NCBI GenBank assembly: GCA_900753405.1
Contig: CAADYZ010000019.1
Location: forward strand, 62,001 to 126,000
DNA: 64,000 bases
Source of the DNA: Campylobacteraceae bacterium
GTDB taxonomy: Bacteria > Campylobacterota > Campylobacteria > Campylobacterales > Campylobacteraceae
Direction: 5' to 3'
Shown: positions 7,766-16,077 of the stretch, piece after piece
How the letters are laid out: every line of letters begins with the position of its first letter
How positions within the stretch are numbered: the stretch's first letter is position 1
Program-made: the position numbers and the translations under genes
Notes under the pieces: model-generated
Database searches by the model: none
What the model was told of the DNA's origin: nothing
What the model saw: the letters and a program-made list of their open reading frames with translations, nothing else

Positions 7766-8866
7766 ATGGACGCGTATGAATACACCGAACTTTTAAAGAA
7801 TTTAAAAACCAAACTTGACAACATCCAAAAAGTCGTCAATCCCCAAAAACTGCAAGAGGAGATCGAGAGGATCGCTCAAAGTGAGAATGACGCGAGTTTT
7901 TGGAGTGATGTTAAGGCGGCGGCGGCGGCGGGTAAGCAAAAGCGAAGATGCGAGAGCGTTTTGAACAAATTCAACAACGCAAAGACTGCGCTGATGGACG
8001 CGAGCGAGCTGTTTGAGTTGGCAAATGCGGAAGCGGACGAAGAGACGATGGGCGCGCTTTTTGCCGAGTCGGGCAAACTTGACGAGACTATTGTCGCGCT
8101 TGAAATTGCGATGTTGCTTGACGGAGAGGATGACGGCAAAAACGCCATCGTCAGCATCCACCCCGGAGCTGGCGGGACGGAGAGCAACGACTGGGCGAGT
8201 ATGTTGTATCGAATGTATCTTCGTTTTTGCGAAAGAGAGGGCTTTAAGGTCGAGACGCTTGACTTTCAAGAAGGAGATGAAGCGGGGCTGAAAGATGTGA
8301 GTTTTTTGGTAAAAGGCGAGAATGCTTACGGCTACTTTAAGACCGAAAACGGCGTCCATCGACTTGTGCGGACAAGCCCATTTGACAGCGCAGGACGCCG
8401 CCACACAAGCTTTTCAAGCGTGATGGTAAGCCCTGAGATTGACGATGACATTGTCATTGAGATCGACGAGAAGGATTTGGAGATTGATGTTTATCGAGCA
8501 AGTGGCGCGGGCGGACAGCATGTGAATAAAACCGAAAGTGCCGTGCGCATCACCCACAAGCCTAGCGGGATTGTCGTGCAGTGTCAAAACGACCGAAGTC
8601 AGATCAAAAACCGCGCAACTGCGATGAAGATGCTAAAATCTCGCCTTTACGAACTCGAACTTGCCGCCCAACGCGAAGCCAACGCAAACATCCCAAAAAC
8701 GCAGATCGCGTGGGGACATCAAATCCGCTCGTATGTGCTTTTCCCTTACCAGCAGGTCAAAGACAACCGCAGCGGCGAGGCGTCAAGCCAGACGGATGCG
8801 ATTTTAGACGGCGACATCAAGCGGCTGATCGAAGGTGTTTTGGTGTGGCAAAAAAGTCAAATTTGA
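7766..8866 (+). CDS. prfB: Peptide chain release factor 2
   Basis: RF2 reads UGA and UAA stop codons and triggers peptide release. The codon-recognition tripeptide is in VRTSPFDSAGRRH (SPF), and the catalytic loop is ASGAGGQHVNKTESAVR (GGQ). The frame is continuous over 366 residues. The programmed frameshift that many prfB genes carry near codon 26 is absent, so autoregulation by that route is not expected. The start ATG follows AAGGAAGAGT. The last codons (AGT CAA ATT TGA) are part of a copy of the dispersed repeat at 8856-8880, which supplies the stop codon. Confidence 0.95.
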   Translation: MDAYEYTELLKNLKTKLDNIQKVVNPQKLQEEIERIAQSENDASFWSDVKAAAAAGKQKRRCESVLNKFNNAKTALMDASELFELANAEADEETMGALFAESGKLDETIVALEIAMLLDGEDDGKNAIVSIHPGAGGTESNDWASMLYRMYLRFCEREGFKVETLDFQEGDEAGLKDVSFLVKGENAYGYFKTENGVHRLVRTSPFDSAGRRHTSFSSVMVSPEIDDDIVIEIDEKDLEIDVYRASGAGGQHVNKTESAVRITHKPSGIVVQCQNDRSQIKNRATAMKMLKSRLYELELAAQREANANIPKTQIAWGHQIRSYVLFPYQQVKDNRSGEASSQTDAILDGDIKRLIEGVLVWQKSQI

Positions 8867-8916
8867 TTTTGACAAATTTGCCGCTTGTTTTTAACAATCT
8901 TTAAACCAAAAATCGT

Positions 8917-8922
8917 TAAAAT
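8917..8922 (+). promoter_or_regulatory. Probable -10 box for accBC
   Basis: The box is TAAAAT, preceded by GT, 30 bases before the accB start. The A/T-rich sequence upstream, in the gap after prfB, fits a Campylobacter promoter. Confidence 0.4.
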
Positions 8923-8951
8923 GTGCGTTTATTTTCTACAAAGGATGCAGA

Positions 8952-9404
8952 ATGAAAAAAGATGAAATCAAAGAATTGATGAATTTTTTTGACGAAACAA
9001 ATCTAAATAAAATCAAAATCAAAGACGGAGAATTTGAGATCGAGCTTGAAAAATACGCTCCTGAAATCGCCGCACCAGCCGTGCCAGCCGCGCAAGCTTG
9101 CCCTGCGCCACAGCCGATTAATGTAGTCGTGAGCGACAACGGCGTGAAGACTAGCATCGCCGCAAGTGCGACTCTCAACTCGCCGATGGTCGGCAGCTTT
9201 TACGCCGCGCCAAGTCAAGGAGCAGCGCCTTTTGTGAAGGTCGGGCAGATGGTGAAAAAGGGCGAGACGATTTGCATCATCGAAGCGATGAAGATTATGA
9301 ACGAAGTTGAAGCTGAGTTTGACTGCCGAATTGTCAAATGCTTAGTTGAAGACGGACAGCCGGTTGAGTATGCGATGGCGTTATTTGAGGTAGAAAAAAT
9401 ATGA
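8952..9404 (+). CDS. accB: Biotin carboxyl carrier protein of acetyl-CoA carboxylase
   Basis: This protein carries the biotin of acetyl-CoA carboxylase, which makes malonyl-CoA for fatty acid synthesis. The C-terminal biotinyl domain has the classic IIEAMKIMNEVEAE motif, whose Lys is biotinylated, preceded by SPMVGSFYAAPSQGAAPFVKVGQ. A short N-terminal helix region and an Ala/Pro-rich linker (about residues 38-50) come first. The length is 150 residues. Its last four bases overlap accC (ATGA), the usual coupled accBC pair. Confidence 0.95.
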   Translation: MKKDEIKELMNFFDETNLNKIKIKDGEFEIELEKYAPEIAAPAVPAAQACPAPQPINVVVSDNGVKTSIAASATLNSPMVGSFYAAPSQGAAPFVKVGQMVKKGETICIIEAMKIMNEVEAEFDCRIVKCLVEDGQPVEYAMALFEVEKI

Positions 9405-10738
9405 GAGAGATTAAGCGAATTTTGATCGCCAACCGCGGCGAGATCGCTCTTCGCGCGCTTAGGACGATTCAGGAGATGGGGAAAGAGGCGGTTGTCGTGC
9501 ATTCGACTGCGGACGCAAGCGCGCTTTATGTGAAGTATGCTGACGCTAGCATTTGCATCGGCGCGCCACGCAGCAGCGAGAGCTACCTTAACATCCCGGC
9601 GATTATGAGTGCGTGCGAGATTAGCGAGTCAGACGCGATCTTCCCGGGTTACGGCTTTTTAAGCGAGAACCAAAACTTTGTTGAAATTTGCCAAAAACAA
9701 GGGGTGAAATTCATCGGTCCAAGCGTTGAGGCGATGGCGTTGATGAGTGATAAAAGCAAGGCAAAACAGGTGATGCAACGCGCTGGAATTCCCGTTGTGC
9801 CCGGCTCTGACGGCGCACTAGCAGGCATCGAAGAAGGCAAAGAACTAGCCGCGAAAATCGGCTATCCAGTCATCATCAAAGCAAGCGCAGGCGGCGGCGG
9901 ACGCGGAATGAGGGTGATCGAGCGAGAAGAGGATTTTGAAAAGGCGTTTTGGGCTGCTGAAAGTGAGGCGGTTACGGCTTTTGGAGACGGCTCGATGTAT
10001 CTTGAAAAATACATCACCTCGCCACGCCACATCGAAGTGCAAGTGCTAGGAGACGAACACGGAAACGCCATTCACATCGGCGAGCGCGACTGCTCGATGC
10101 AAAGGCGTCACCAAAAGTTGATCGAAGAGAGCCCTGCGGTGGTTTTGCGCGAAGAGGTGAGACAAAAGTTGCATAAAACCGCGGTGGATGCGACAAAGGC
10201 GATCGGCTACTGCGGTGCGGGGACATTCGAGTTTTTGTATGATGTAAAAGACGAGAATTTCTACTTCATTGAGATGAACACGCGTTTGCAAGTTGAGCAC
10301 TGCGTGAGTGAAATGGTAAGCGGGCTTGACTTGATCGAGTGGATGATCCGCATCGCACAGGGCGAAAAGCTGCCACCACAAAGCGAGATCAAACTTAGCG
10401 GACACGCCATCGAATGCCGCATCGCCGCTGAGGACCCAAAAAGCTTTATGCCAAATCCAGGCAAGATCACCAAATTTGTCGCACCGGGCGGGCGAAATGT
10501 CAGGCTTGACAGCCACATTTACGAAGGCTACACGATTCCGCCTTATTATGATAGTATGATCGGCAAGTTGATTGTTTATGAAAATGACCGCGACAGGGCG
10601 ATTGCGAAGATGAAGATCGCACTTGATGAGTTGATCGTTGGCGGCATTCGCACAACGCGCGACTTTCACATACAGATGATGCAAAATCCAGACTTCATCA
10701 GCAACCACTACGACACGAATTATCTAGCTAAACACTAA
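9401..10738 (+). CDS. accC: Biotin carboxylase subunit of acetyl-CoA carboxylase
   Basis: This is the ATP-grasp subunit that carboxylates biotin on AccB. Family motifs are MREIKRILIANRGEIALR, FPGYGFLSEN, the Gly-rich ATP loop KASAGGGGRGMRVI, RDCSMQRRHQKLIEE, FIEMNTRLQVEH and GHAIECRIAAEDP. The 445-residue length is normal. It overlaps accB by four bases and is followed by a strong hairpin terminator. fabD lies 2 kb downstream, but beyond a new transcription unit. Confidence 0.96.
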   Translation: MREIKRILIANRGEIALRALRTIQEMGKEAVVVHSTADASALYVKYADASICIGAPRSSESYLNIPAIMSACEISESDAIFPGYGFLSENQNFVEICQKQGVKFIGPSVEAMALMSDKSKAKQVMQRAGIPVVPGSDGALAGIEEGKELAAKIGYPVIIKASAGGGGRGMRVIEREEDFEKAFWAAESEAVTAFGDGSMYLEKYITSPRHIEVQVLGDEHGNAIHIGERDCSMQRRHQKLIEESPAVVLREEVRQKLHKTAVDATKAIGYCGAGTFEFLYDVKDENFYFIEMNTRLQVEHCVSEMVSGLDLIEWMIRIAQGEKLPPQSEIKLSGHAIECRIAAEDPKSFMPNPGKITKFVAPGGRNVRLDSHIYEGYTIPPYYDSMIGKLIVYENDRDRAIAKMKIALDELIVGGIRTTRDFHIQMMQNPDFISNHYDTNYLAKH

Positions 10739-10744
10739 AAATAG

Positions 10745-10773
10745 GGCTAACTTCTCAAAGTTAGCCACTTTTT
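10745..10773 (+). terminator. Rho-independent terminator after accBC
   Basis: A perfect 9-base-pair stem, GGCTAACTT / AAGTTAGCC, with a 4-base loop is followed by AC and a T tract (10769-10773). Confidence 0.85.
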
Positions 10774-10784
10774 ACACCAAAAGG

Positions 10785-12071
10785 ATGACAAAAGTGAAGC
10801 TATCTAACAAAAAAATACTACTTGCCTCTCTTGCTCTGCTCTCTTTGATTTTTTTGATTCAATTTTTTATCATCAGCTCCAAAAATGAGGAATTTTTTAA
10901 CAAATTAAGCCAAAGCGAGTTTTACGAAGTTAGCAACAAGCAGTTTAAAAAGGGTTTTTTAAGCTCGGTCGGCTCGTTTGAGGCAAAGCTTGGCGAGTTA
11001 AATTTCGTCTTTCAAGGGCAGTTTAGTAACCACATTTTCACCTCAAAAAATGTCAAATTTGCTATCTCAGTTGCGGACAAAGAGGAATTTAAACAACTGC
11101 TTTACGACCTCTTTTTCAACCGATATTCTCACGATTTAAACGCGTTCAAATTCGAATTTGACGAGATGATTTTAAGCGGATTTGCCAGCAAAAGTCTCTT
11201 TGGAGCAGCTGAGGTTCAAATCGCTCTTCACGACATCAACCTCCGCGACACACAAGGCGGCGACTACGCTGAGGGTTACGAAATTCGCGGCGGAAAGCTT
11301 GGCTTCACGCTAGATTCTAGCGGAAAACTCATCCGCGACAAACTCAGCATCGCCCTACTTGACATCGTAAATGACAGACTGACTTTTACGCTAAAAGAGG
11401 CGGTTTTTGGCGGAGACTACCAAACGCCGATCGATATTTTTAGCCAAAACGAAGTGAGTTACGAGGAGTTTAAAAGCAACTTCACGCTTGCGTTTAAAGA
11501 GTTGCGAGCGTTTAACGCGTTTAACGACATTGTCCTAAACGGCTTGGAGTCGCAAACGGGTGTGAGCGCCAAGAGCGGCGTTGCAAATGTGCAAAGCCAC
11601 CTTTTGCTCGGCGGTTTTGATTTTAAAGGATTGGCAGAAAAATTCAAATTAGACGAGGTGAGATACGACTTTGAGCTCAAAAATATCGCTCTTCTAACGC
11701 CGCTGGAACTGCTCAGTGAGCCTGACAATCTCCTTTTTGCCAAACTTTTAGCCACAAAACCAGAGCTGAATGCGACAAATTTTAGCTTCAAAAACAACGG
11801 CAAGACATTTTTCTCAACGCACCACCTAGCGGCGTGGAGCGAGGCGGGCGCAAACTTTGCTGCTAAAATCAAATTTGACGCAAAAAGCGAGTTTAAACTA
11901 AGCCAAATTTCGCCCTCTTTAACGCCTTTTGAGCGACTTTTTGTCACAAAAGACGGCTTTGAGGTGATGGAATTAACCTCGCAAATTAACGGCACAGAAG
12001 AGAAAATCACGCTTAACAAACAAGAAATGACGCCTGATGGGTTTTGGGAAATGCTTGAAGTTAAGGAGTGA
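10785..12071 (+). CDS. Membrane-anchored periplasmic protein, DUF945/YdgA-like
   Basis: The 428-residue protein has one N-terminal hydrophobic segment (KILLASLALLSLIFLIQFFI, residues about 9-28) followed by a long beta-rich extracytoplasmic region. The layout and repeats such as LSGFASKSLFGAAEVQIALH recall the DUF945 (YdgA) and AsmA-like families. No catalytic residues can be named. It follows the accBC terminator and runs into cysE with overlapping signals (GGAGTGA). Two copies of the dispersed repeat are in frame: FKFEFDE (about 120-126) and AKIKFDA (about 360-366). Function unknown. Confidence 0.6.
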   Translation: MTKVKLSNKKILLASLALLSLIFLIQFFIISSKNEEFFNKLSQSEFYEVSNKQFKKGFLSSVGSFEAKLGELNFVFQGQFSNHIFTSKNVKFAISVADKEEFKQLLYDLFFNRYSHDLNAFKFEFDEMILSGFASKSLFGAAEVQIALHDINLRDTQGGDYAEGYEIRGGKLGFTLDSSGKLIRDKLSIALLDIVNDRLTFTLKEAVFGGDYQTPIDIFSQNEVSYEEFKSNFTLAFKELRAFNAFNDIVLNGLESQTGVSAKSGVANVQSHLLLGGFDFKGLAEKFKLDEVRYDFELKNIALLTPLELLSEPDNLLFAKLLATKPELNATNFSFKNNGKTFFSTHHLAAWSEAGANFAAKIKFDAKSEFKLSQISPSLTPFERLFVTKDGFEVMELTSQINGTEEKITLNKQEMTPDGFWEMLEVKE

Positions 12072-12073
12072 TT

Positions 12074-12766
12074 TTGAATTTTTTTGCCTTAATTAAAGAA
12101 GATTTAAGCCAGCCAAAACGCCGCGACCCAGCCTACACGAGCTTTGTTGAGCTTTTTTTCAACTACCCGGGCGTGTGGGCGGTTGTTAATCACCGCTTTG
12201 CGAATTGGTTTTGGAGGCGAGGTTTTAGGAGGGTTGCGCGGGTTTTGGGCGGCGTTAGCAACCTCTTAACTCGCGTAGATCTCCATCCGGGCGCAACAGT
12301 TGGGCGGCGTGTGTTTTTAGACCACGCAACAGGCATTGTCATCGGCGAGACAGCGGAAATCGGTGATGACTGCCTCATCTACCAAGGTGCGACTCTTGGC
12401 GGCGTGAGTTTAGAAAAAACCAAACGCCACCCGACTTTGCAAAACGGCGTTGTCATCGGCGCGGGTGCGAAAATTCTAGGCGACATCATCATCGGCGAAA
12501 AGAGTAAGATCGGCGCAAATTCAGTCGTAGTCAAAAGCGTGCCAGCGGGCTGCACGGCAGTTGGAATTCCAGCCAAAACCATCGGCGAGTGCTGCGAAGA
12601 ACCGCTTCAACACAGCAAAATCCCAGACATCAACACGGCGATTTTTGAATACATCCTACAACGACTCGCGACCATTGAAGCGCAGATTGACGAGTCAAGC
12701 AACACAAAAGAGCGGATCGCTGAGCTTGAAAAAGAGTATGAAAAGTTTTTACAAACATTAAAATAA
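12074..12766 (+). CDS. cysE: Serine O-acetyltransferase
   Basis: This makes O-acetylserine for cysteine synthesis. The left-handed beta-helix hexapeptide repeats are clear: DLHPGATVGRRVFLDHATGI, VIGETAEIGDDCLIYQGATL, GAGAKILGDIIIGEKSKIGA and NSVVVKSVPAGCTAVGIPAK. A C-terminal coiled-coil tail ends the protein. I prefer the TTG start at 12074 (MNFFALIKEDLSQPK), which has AGGAG five bases upstream. The GTG at 12068 lies inside that ribosome site. It is likely translationally coupled to the DUF945-like gene before it. Confidence 0.9.
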   Translation: MNFFALIKEDLSQPKRRDPAYTSFVELFFNYPGVWAVVNHRFANWFWRRGFRRVARVLGGVSNLLTRVDLHPGATVGRRVFLDHATGIVIGETAEIGDDCLIYQGATLGGVSLEKTKRHPTLQNGVVIGAGAKILGDIIIGEKSKIGANSVVVKSVPAGCTAVGIPAKTIGECCEEPLQHSKIPDINTAIFEYILQRLATIEAQIDESSNTKERIAELEKEYEKFLQTLK

Positions 12767-12807
12767 AATTCAAATTCGATTTTGACAATTTACATTAAAG
12801 GTTTAAG

Positions 12808-13809
12808 ATGAAAATTTCACTAATTTTTGGCGGACAAGGCTCACAAAAGGCTGGAATGGGACACGAATTTTTCAACCAAAGCGCGGCGGCAAAGGAGTTT
12901 TTCGAAGTAGTTTGCGAGCAGCAAAAGGCAGATTTTGCCTCTGTGATGTTCGAAGAAAACCCGCTTTTAAGCCGAAGCGACTGGACGCAAAGTTGCGTTT
13001 TGCTTAACGCGTTTATGGCATTTTGTGCGCTAAAAGAGAGCGTTTTTAACTCAGCGTCAAAAGAGGCAAGCTTGGGTGAGTTGGCGGCAAAGTTGAGCGG
13101 TTTTAGCGGCAAAGAGATCAGCTTGGAGGCGAGTTTTGGACACTCGCTTGGCGAGTTTGGCGCACTTGGCGTAAGTGGCGCGTTTGGCGTTGGAGAGAGC
13201 GGCTTGGCAAAAGCGGTTGGCTTGGTTGCAAAACGCGGCGAGGCGATGATGCGGGCGTGCGAAGGAGCTGGGGCTGGGATGCTTGTTGTGCTTGGGCTTA
13301 GTGACGAAGTGGTCATCAACGCGTGCAAGCAGTGGCAAGAGGCGGGTAAAAAGGTGTGGGCAGCGAATTTCAACTGCGATGGGCAGATTGTCGTGGCGGG
13401 CTTGCGCTCAGACTTAGAGGGGCTTGCTAGCCACCTTAAAGAGAGCGGCGCGAAAAGGGCGATGTTGCTTGATATGAGCGTGGCGAGCCACTGCCCACTG
13501 CTTCAAAGCGCGGCGGACGAGTTTGAAGGCGTTGTGAATGCGGCGTTAAGCGAGCAGTTTTTGCCCGTCATTAGCAATGTCACCGCCAAACCTTACAGCA
13601 CAAAAGCAGAGGCGAGCGAGCTTTTAAAAGCCCAACTCACCTCGCCTGTGCTTTACAAACAAAGCGTGTTAGCCTCAGAGGCGGATGTTTTTGTTGAGTT
13701 CGGGACGAATATTCTAAGTGGAATCAACCGCAAAGTCACCCAAAAGCCGACTTTTAGCGTAACGGACGCGGCGAGCTTGCAGGCGTTTTTGGACTTTTTG
13801 CGTGGTTAG
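12808..13809 (+). CDS. fabD: Malonyl-CoA:ACP transacylase
   Basis: This moves the malonyl group from CoA to acyl carrier protein, so it feeds the fatty acid synthase. Visible are the oxyanion loop FGGQGSQKAGMG at the N-terminus, the nucleophile elbow GHSLGEFGALGVSGAFGVGE, and SVASHCPLLQSAADEF, which holds the catalytic His. The 333 residues are somewhat more than the usual 310, with extra sequence before GHSLGE. The start follows AAAGGTTTAAG. Copies of the dispersed repeat flank the gene on both sides (12769-12793 and 13811-13830). Confidence 0.92.
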   Translation: MKISLIFGGQGSQKAGMGHEFFNQSAAAKEFFEVVCEQQKADFASVMFEENPLLSRSDWTQSCVLLNAFMAFCALKESVFNSASKEASLGELAAKLSGFSGKEISLEASFGHSLGEFGALGVSGAFGVGESGLAKAVGLVAKRGEAMMRACEGAGAGMLVVLGLSDEVVINACKQWQEAGKKVWAANFNCDGQIVVAGLRSDLEGLASHLKESGAKRAMLLDMSVASHCPLLQSAADEFEGVVNAALSEQFLPVISNVTAKPYSTKAEASELLKAQLTSPVLYKQSVLASEADVFVEFGTNILSGINRKVTQKPTFSVTDAASLQAFLDFLRG

Positions 13810-13842
13810 CTAAATTTGGTTTTGACATTTTGCGAGTAGAAA

Positions 13843-14124
13843 ATGAGTGAAAAAATTTCAAAAAACGCGACCAAACTTCACGCCGTTGTCAAGGCAGCGG
13901 ACTCTTTGACGCTTGGGATTCAGATCGTTGTAAGCATCTTAACTGGCGTTGGGCTTGGCGTTGGGGCGATGAAGCTTTTTGGCGGCGTGGGCTGGCTTTT
14001 TGGCGGCGTAGCATTAGGCGTTGCAGCGGCGATCAACTGCGTTTATAAGGTCTATCTCTGTGAGCAACAAAGCTACGCCGAGTTAAAAGAAGAGTTAGAC
14101 AAAACCGCTTCGGACAACTCTTAA
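13843..14124 (+). CDS. AtpZ/AtpI-like small membrane protein
   Basis: The 93-residue protein has two hydrophobic segments (about residues 23-43 and 49-67: LGIQIVVSILTGVGLGVGAM and WLFGGVALGVAAAINCVYKV) and a charged C-terminus. This is the pattern of AtpZ/AtpI, small proteins linked to F1Fo ATP synthase assembly or magnesium uptake. No ATP synthase genes are nearby. It sits 33 bases after fabD, beyond a repeat copy, and is followed by a terminator hairpin. Confidence 0.65.
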   Translation: MSEKISKNATKLHAVVKAADSLTLGIQIVVSILTGVGLGVGAMKLFGGVGWLFGGVALGVAAAINCVYKVYLCEQQSYAELKEELDKTASDNS

Positions 14125-14136
14125 ACTCACTTCTTG

Positions 14137-14166
14137 CGGGCTGGAAACCAACCAGCCCGACTTTTT
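14137..14166 (+). terminator. Rho-independent terminator after the fabD-atpZ-like genes
   Basis: The stem is CGGGCTGG / CCAGCCCG around a 7-base loop, followed by AC and five T. Confidence 0.85.
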
Positions 14167-14238
14167 ACAAACCGCGTTTTTACGGCTTTGGCACAACTGC
14201 GTTTTAGTTTAATTTAACAAATTTAGCTGTTTTGTCAA

Positions 14239-14280
14239 GTCAAATTCGGTTTTTGCAAAATTGTCAAAACCAAATTTGAC
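14239..14280. repeat. Inverted pair of the dispersed motif
   Basis: Two copies face each other with few bases between: GTCAAATTCGGTTTTTGCAA and the reverse-oriented TTGTCAAAACCAAATTTGAC. Together they form an imperfect palindrome of about 42 bases in the gap before tRNA-Phe. Confidence 0.8.
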
Positions 14281-14310
14281 TACTTTCAGCCAAGTTTAAA
14301 GAAAAAAAGA

Positions 14311-14316
14311 TAGAAT
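14311..14316 (+). promoter_or_regulatory. -10 box for tRNA-Phe
   Basis: The box is TAGAAT, preceded by GA, 16 bases before the mature tRNA. A T/A-rich stretch lies upstream and no clear -35 is seen. Confidence 0.6.
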
Positions 14317-14331
14317 ACGCTTTTTTAAGAT

Positions 14332-14407
14332 GGTTCGGTAGCTCAGTCGGTAGAGCAGCAGACTGAAAATCTGCGTGTCGGCAGTTCGATTCTGCCCCAA
14401 ACCACCA
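14332..14407 (+). tRNA. tRNA-Phe (anticodon GAA)
   Basis: The 76-base cloverleaf includes an encoded CCA. The anticodon stem CAGAC(T) carries a GAA anticodon, the D arm is GCTCAGTCGGTAGAGC, and the T arm is GGCAG-TTCGATT-CTGCC. In the acceptor stem GGTTCGG pairs with CCAAACC, which leaves a C5-A68 mismatch. The bases AAGAT just before it and ATCTT just after it can extend the acceptor stem in the precursor. A run of T follows at 14410-14415. Confidence 0.95.
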
Positions 14408-14460
14408 TCTTTTTTCTTAAACTCCTAAAACTCCAAGCTAGATTTCAAATTAATTTTAGT

Positions 14461-14805
14461 TTATCTCTCGGTTTTAAAAATGTCGATCTCTTTTGGTTTC
14501 AGCAATATCGAATTCGCTTCGCCTTGTAGCAAAACGCTACTCTTGTTGATCTGCACGATTTTATACACGCCGATCACCTCGCCAACGCCTAGCCAAATGC
14601 CGTTGATTTTAGCTTTGTGTTGCATTAGTGCGTCTAAGACATAGCCACTTTTTGTGGTAACTCGTGGCAAGAGCGCACCAAAAGCCTCACTGACAAACTC
14701 GATTTGCTCAGGCAGAAGCGGCGGGCGTTTGGCACTAAGTTGCGCAGGCAGGGTTTTTGCGTTTAACACGCTAAAAAGAAGCGTTAAGCAAACTAGCGTT
14801 TTCAT
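14461..14805 (-). CDS. Small periplasmic protein, PilP/GspC-like core possible
   Basis: The 114-residue product has a signal peptide (MKTLVCLTLLFSVLNAKT) and then a compact domain containing INGIWLGVGEVIGVYKIVQI and SSVLLQGEANSILLKP. This resembles the small beta-barrel 'homology region' of PilP/GspC proteins. The resemblance is weak and the role is unknown. I chose ATG 14805 rather than the longer frame, because it gives a clean signal peptide and has GGCGGA upstream. It begins 11 bases after the stop of nikR on the same strand. Confidence 0.6.
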   Translation of the reverse strand: MKTLVCLTLLFSVLNAKTLPAQLSAKRPPLLPEQIEFVSEAFGALLPRVTTKSGYVLDALMQHKAKINGIWLGVGEVIGVYKIVQINKSSVLLQGEANSILLKPKEIDIFKTER

Positions 14806-14816
14806 CAATCCGCCTT

Positions 14817-16073
14817 TCAAACCGAATGCGCCGCAACGCGGACGATGTTTGAAAACTTGATGCCGCGAAGAAGGGAGATTTGTTTGCAAAAATTTTCGAT
14901 ATTCTCGGCGTTAAAGCTTCGGATAACGCTGGTTTCTAGGCAGTTGTGGTGGTCGATGTGGATGTGCGTTGTGTAGATGATATCCACATTCGCATCGTGT
15001 TCGATCGAGGTTTTTTTCGCAAGCAGCTCGTTTTGGTGGTGGTCAAAAACTGCGACAAAAACGGCAACAAAGTCCTTTTTTGAGCGCTCGTGTGAGTGAG
15101 TCCGCGCGTGGTCGTGCGAGTGGTTGAGTCTATTGCGATGCCAACGGCGCATTTCAGTCAGGTAGCGCGAGTTGTATTGCGACATCAGCGTTGTTGGCTG
15201 CCAAGTTGGTTTTGCCTTTGGGCAAAGTGCGCGCAACTCGCTCAAAACTGGCGTCAAAGCCTCGCTTGAAGCGGTGAAAAACTCGCCGCTTTTCACTCCG
15301 CTTTGCAAACATCTCCCGCTCACACTTGTCAAATCCGCCAAAATCAAATTTGGTTTAAAAAAGGTTAATTTTGAAGAGAGTAACGGCGCGCTTAACAAGC
15401 CGCACGGCAGGATGGTTTGTGCGTGAAGCTGCCTTGTGTGGTGAAGTTGAGCAAAAAAACCACTCACAAACTCCTCGACATTCAAAGCCGAGATCGCAAA
15501 TGTATTGAAATTTGCACAAGGCGGGTTGAAAACCGCGTTTGACGCAAACGCAACCAACGCACTAAGCGGCTTGGCTCTTGCTTGTGGTTTTGGGCTAAGC
15601 GGGTTGTAAGTCAAATTTTGCAACGCGCGCAAAAGGCTTGGCTTTGCCTTTTTTACAATACTTGAAAGCGGTTTGGTCGCGGTTTTTTGAGACGCTTTAA
15701 AAAACTCACTCAACAAAAACTCGCCGCCCAAAAGCAAATTTGTCGCACCAGACTTTTCAAGCAAAGTCGAGCAAAACGAACTTTTGAGCCAAAAGCACTC
15801 GCACGCGTTGCAAGAGGCGCTCCGCGTGCGAGTTGAAGTCAAATTTGGTTTTGGCGTAAATTTGTAAAACTTCTTAGGCAGCGTGGCAGCTGGCTTTTCA
15901 CTAGCCTGCCCCCAACTTTGGTCTAAAATCGCCTGACGGATCAAGTCTCTAATGCACTCGCTTCTACCCTGCCCTCTGCGCTCTACAAACTCGTCAAAAG
16001 CCGACAAAAGCTGCGGAGGAAGCGAGATGCTAAACCGCTCCGCAACCTCTTTTTTCGACCTGCCTCGCTCCAT
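14817..16073 (-). CDS. nikR: NikR-type nickel regulator with about 275 inserted residues
   Basis: NikR represses or activates genes for nickel uptake and nickel enzymes. The N-terminus is a ribbon-helix-helix DNA-binding domain (RFSISLPPQLLSAFDEFVER, GRSECIRDLIRQAIL; residues about 13-50). The C-terminus is the nickel-binding ACT-like domain (residues about 334-415): VAVFDHHQNEL, IEHDANVD, TTHIHIDHHNCLE and LLRGIKFSNIVRV. All four expected ligands are present (His in IEH, both His in HIHID, Cys in NCLE). Usual NikR proteins are near 140-150 residues. This one has 418, because an open stretch of about 275 residues separates the two domains. That stretch is basic and Ala/Ser/Pro/Leu-rich. It has a Cys cluster (C88, C91, C93, C101), a His-rich patch (NHSHDHARTHSHER, residues 317-330), and two in-frame repeat copies (KPNLTS, KPNLILADLTS). 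It starts 4 bases after the carB stop. Confidence 0.85.
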   Translation of the reverse strand: MERGRSKKEVAERFSISLPPQLLSAFDEFVERRGQGRSECIRDLIRQAILDQSWGQASEKPAATLPKKFYKFTPKPNLTSTRTRSASCNACECFWLKSSFCSTLLEKSGATNLLLGGEFLLSEFFKASQKTATKPLSSIVKKAKPSLLRALQNLTYNPLSPKPQARAKPLSALVAFASNAVFNPPCANFNTFAISALNVEEFVSGFFAQLHHTRQLHAQTILPCGLLSAPLLSSKLTFFKPNLILADLTSVSGRCLQSGVKSGEFFTASSEALTPVLSELRALCPKAKPTWQPTTLMSQYNSRYLTEMRRWHRNRLNHSHDHARTHSHERSKKDFVAVFVAVFDHHQNELLAKKTSIEHDANVDIIYTTHIHIDHHNCLETSVIRSFNAENIENFCKQISLLRGIKFSNIVRVAAHSV

Positions 16074-16077
16074 TTTC

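Noticed and set aside
7766..7860. Programmed +1 frameshift in prfB
   Set aside because: The reading frame is continuous from the start codon, with no in-frame early TGA or slippery site.
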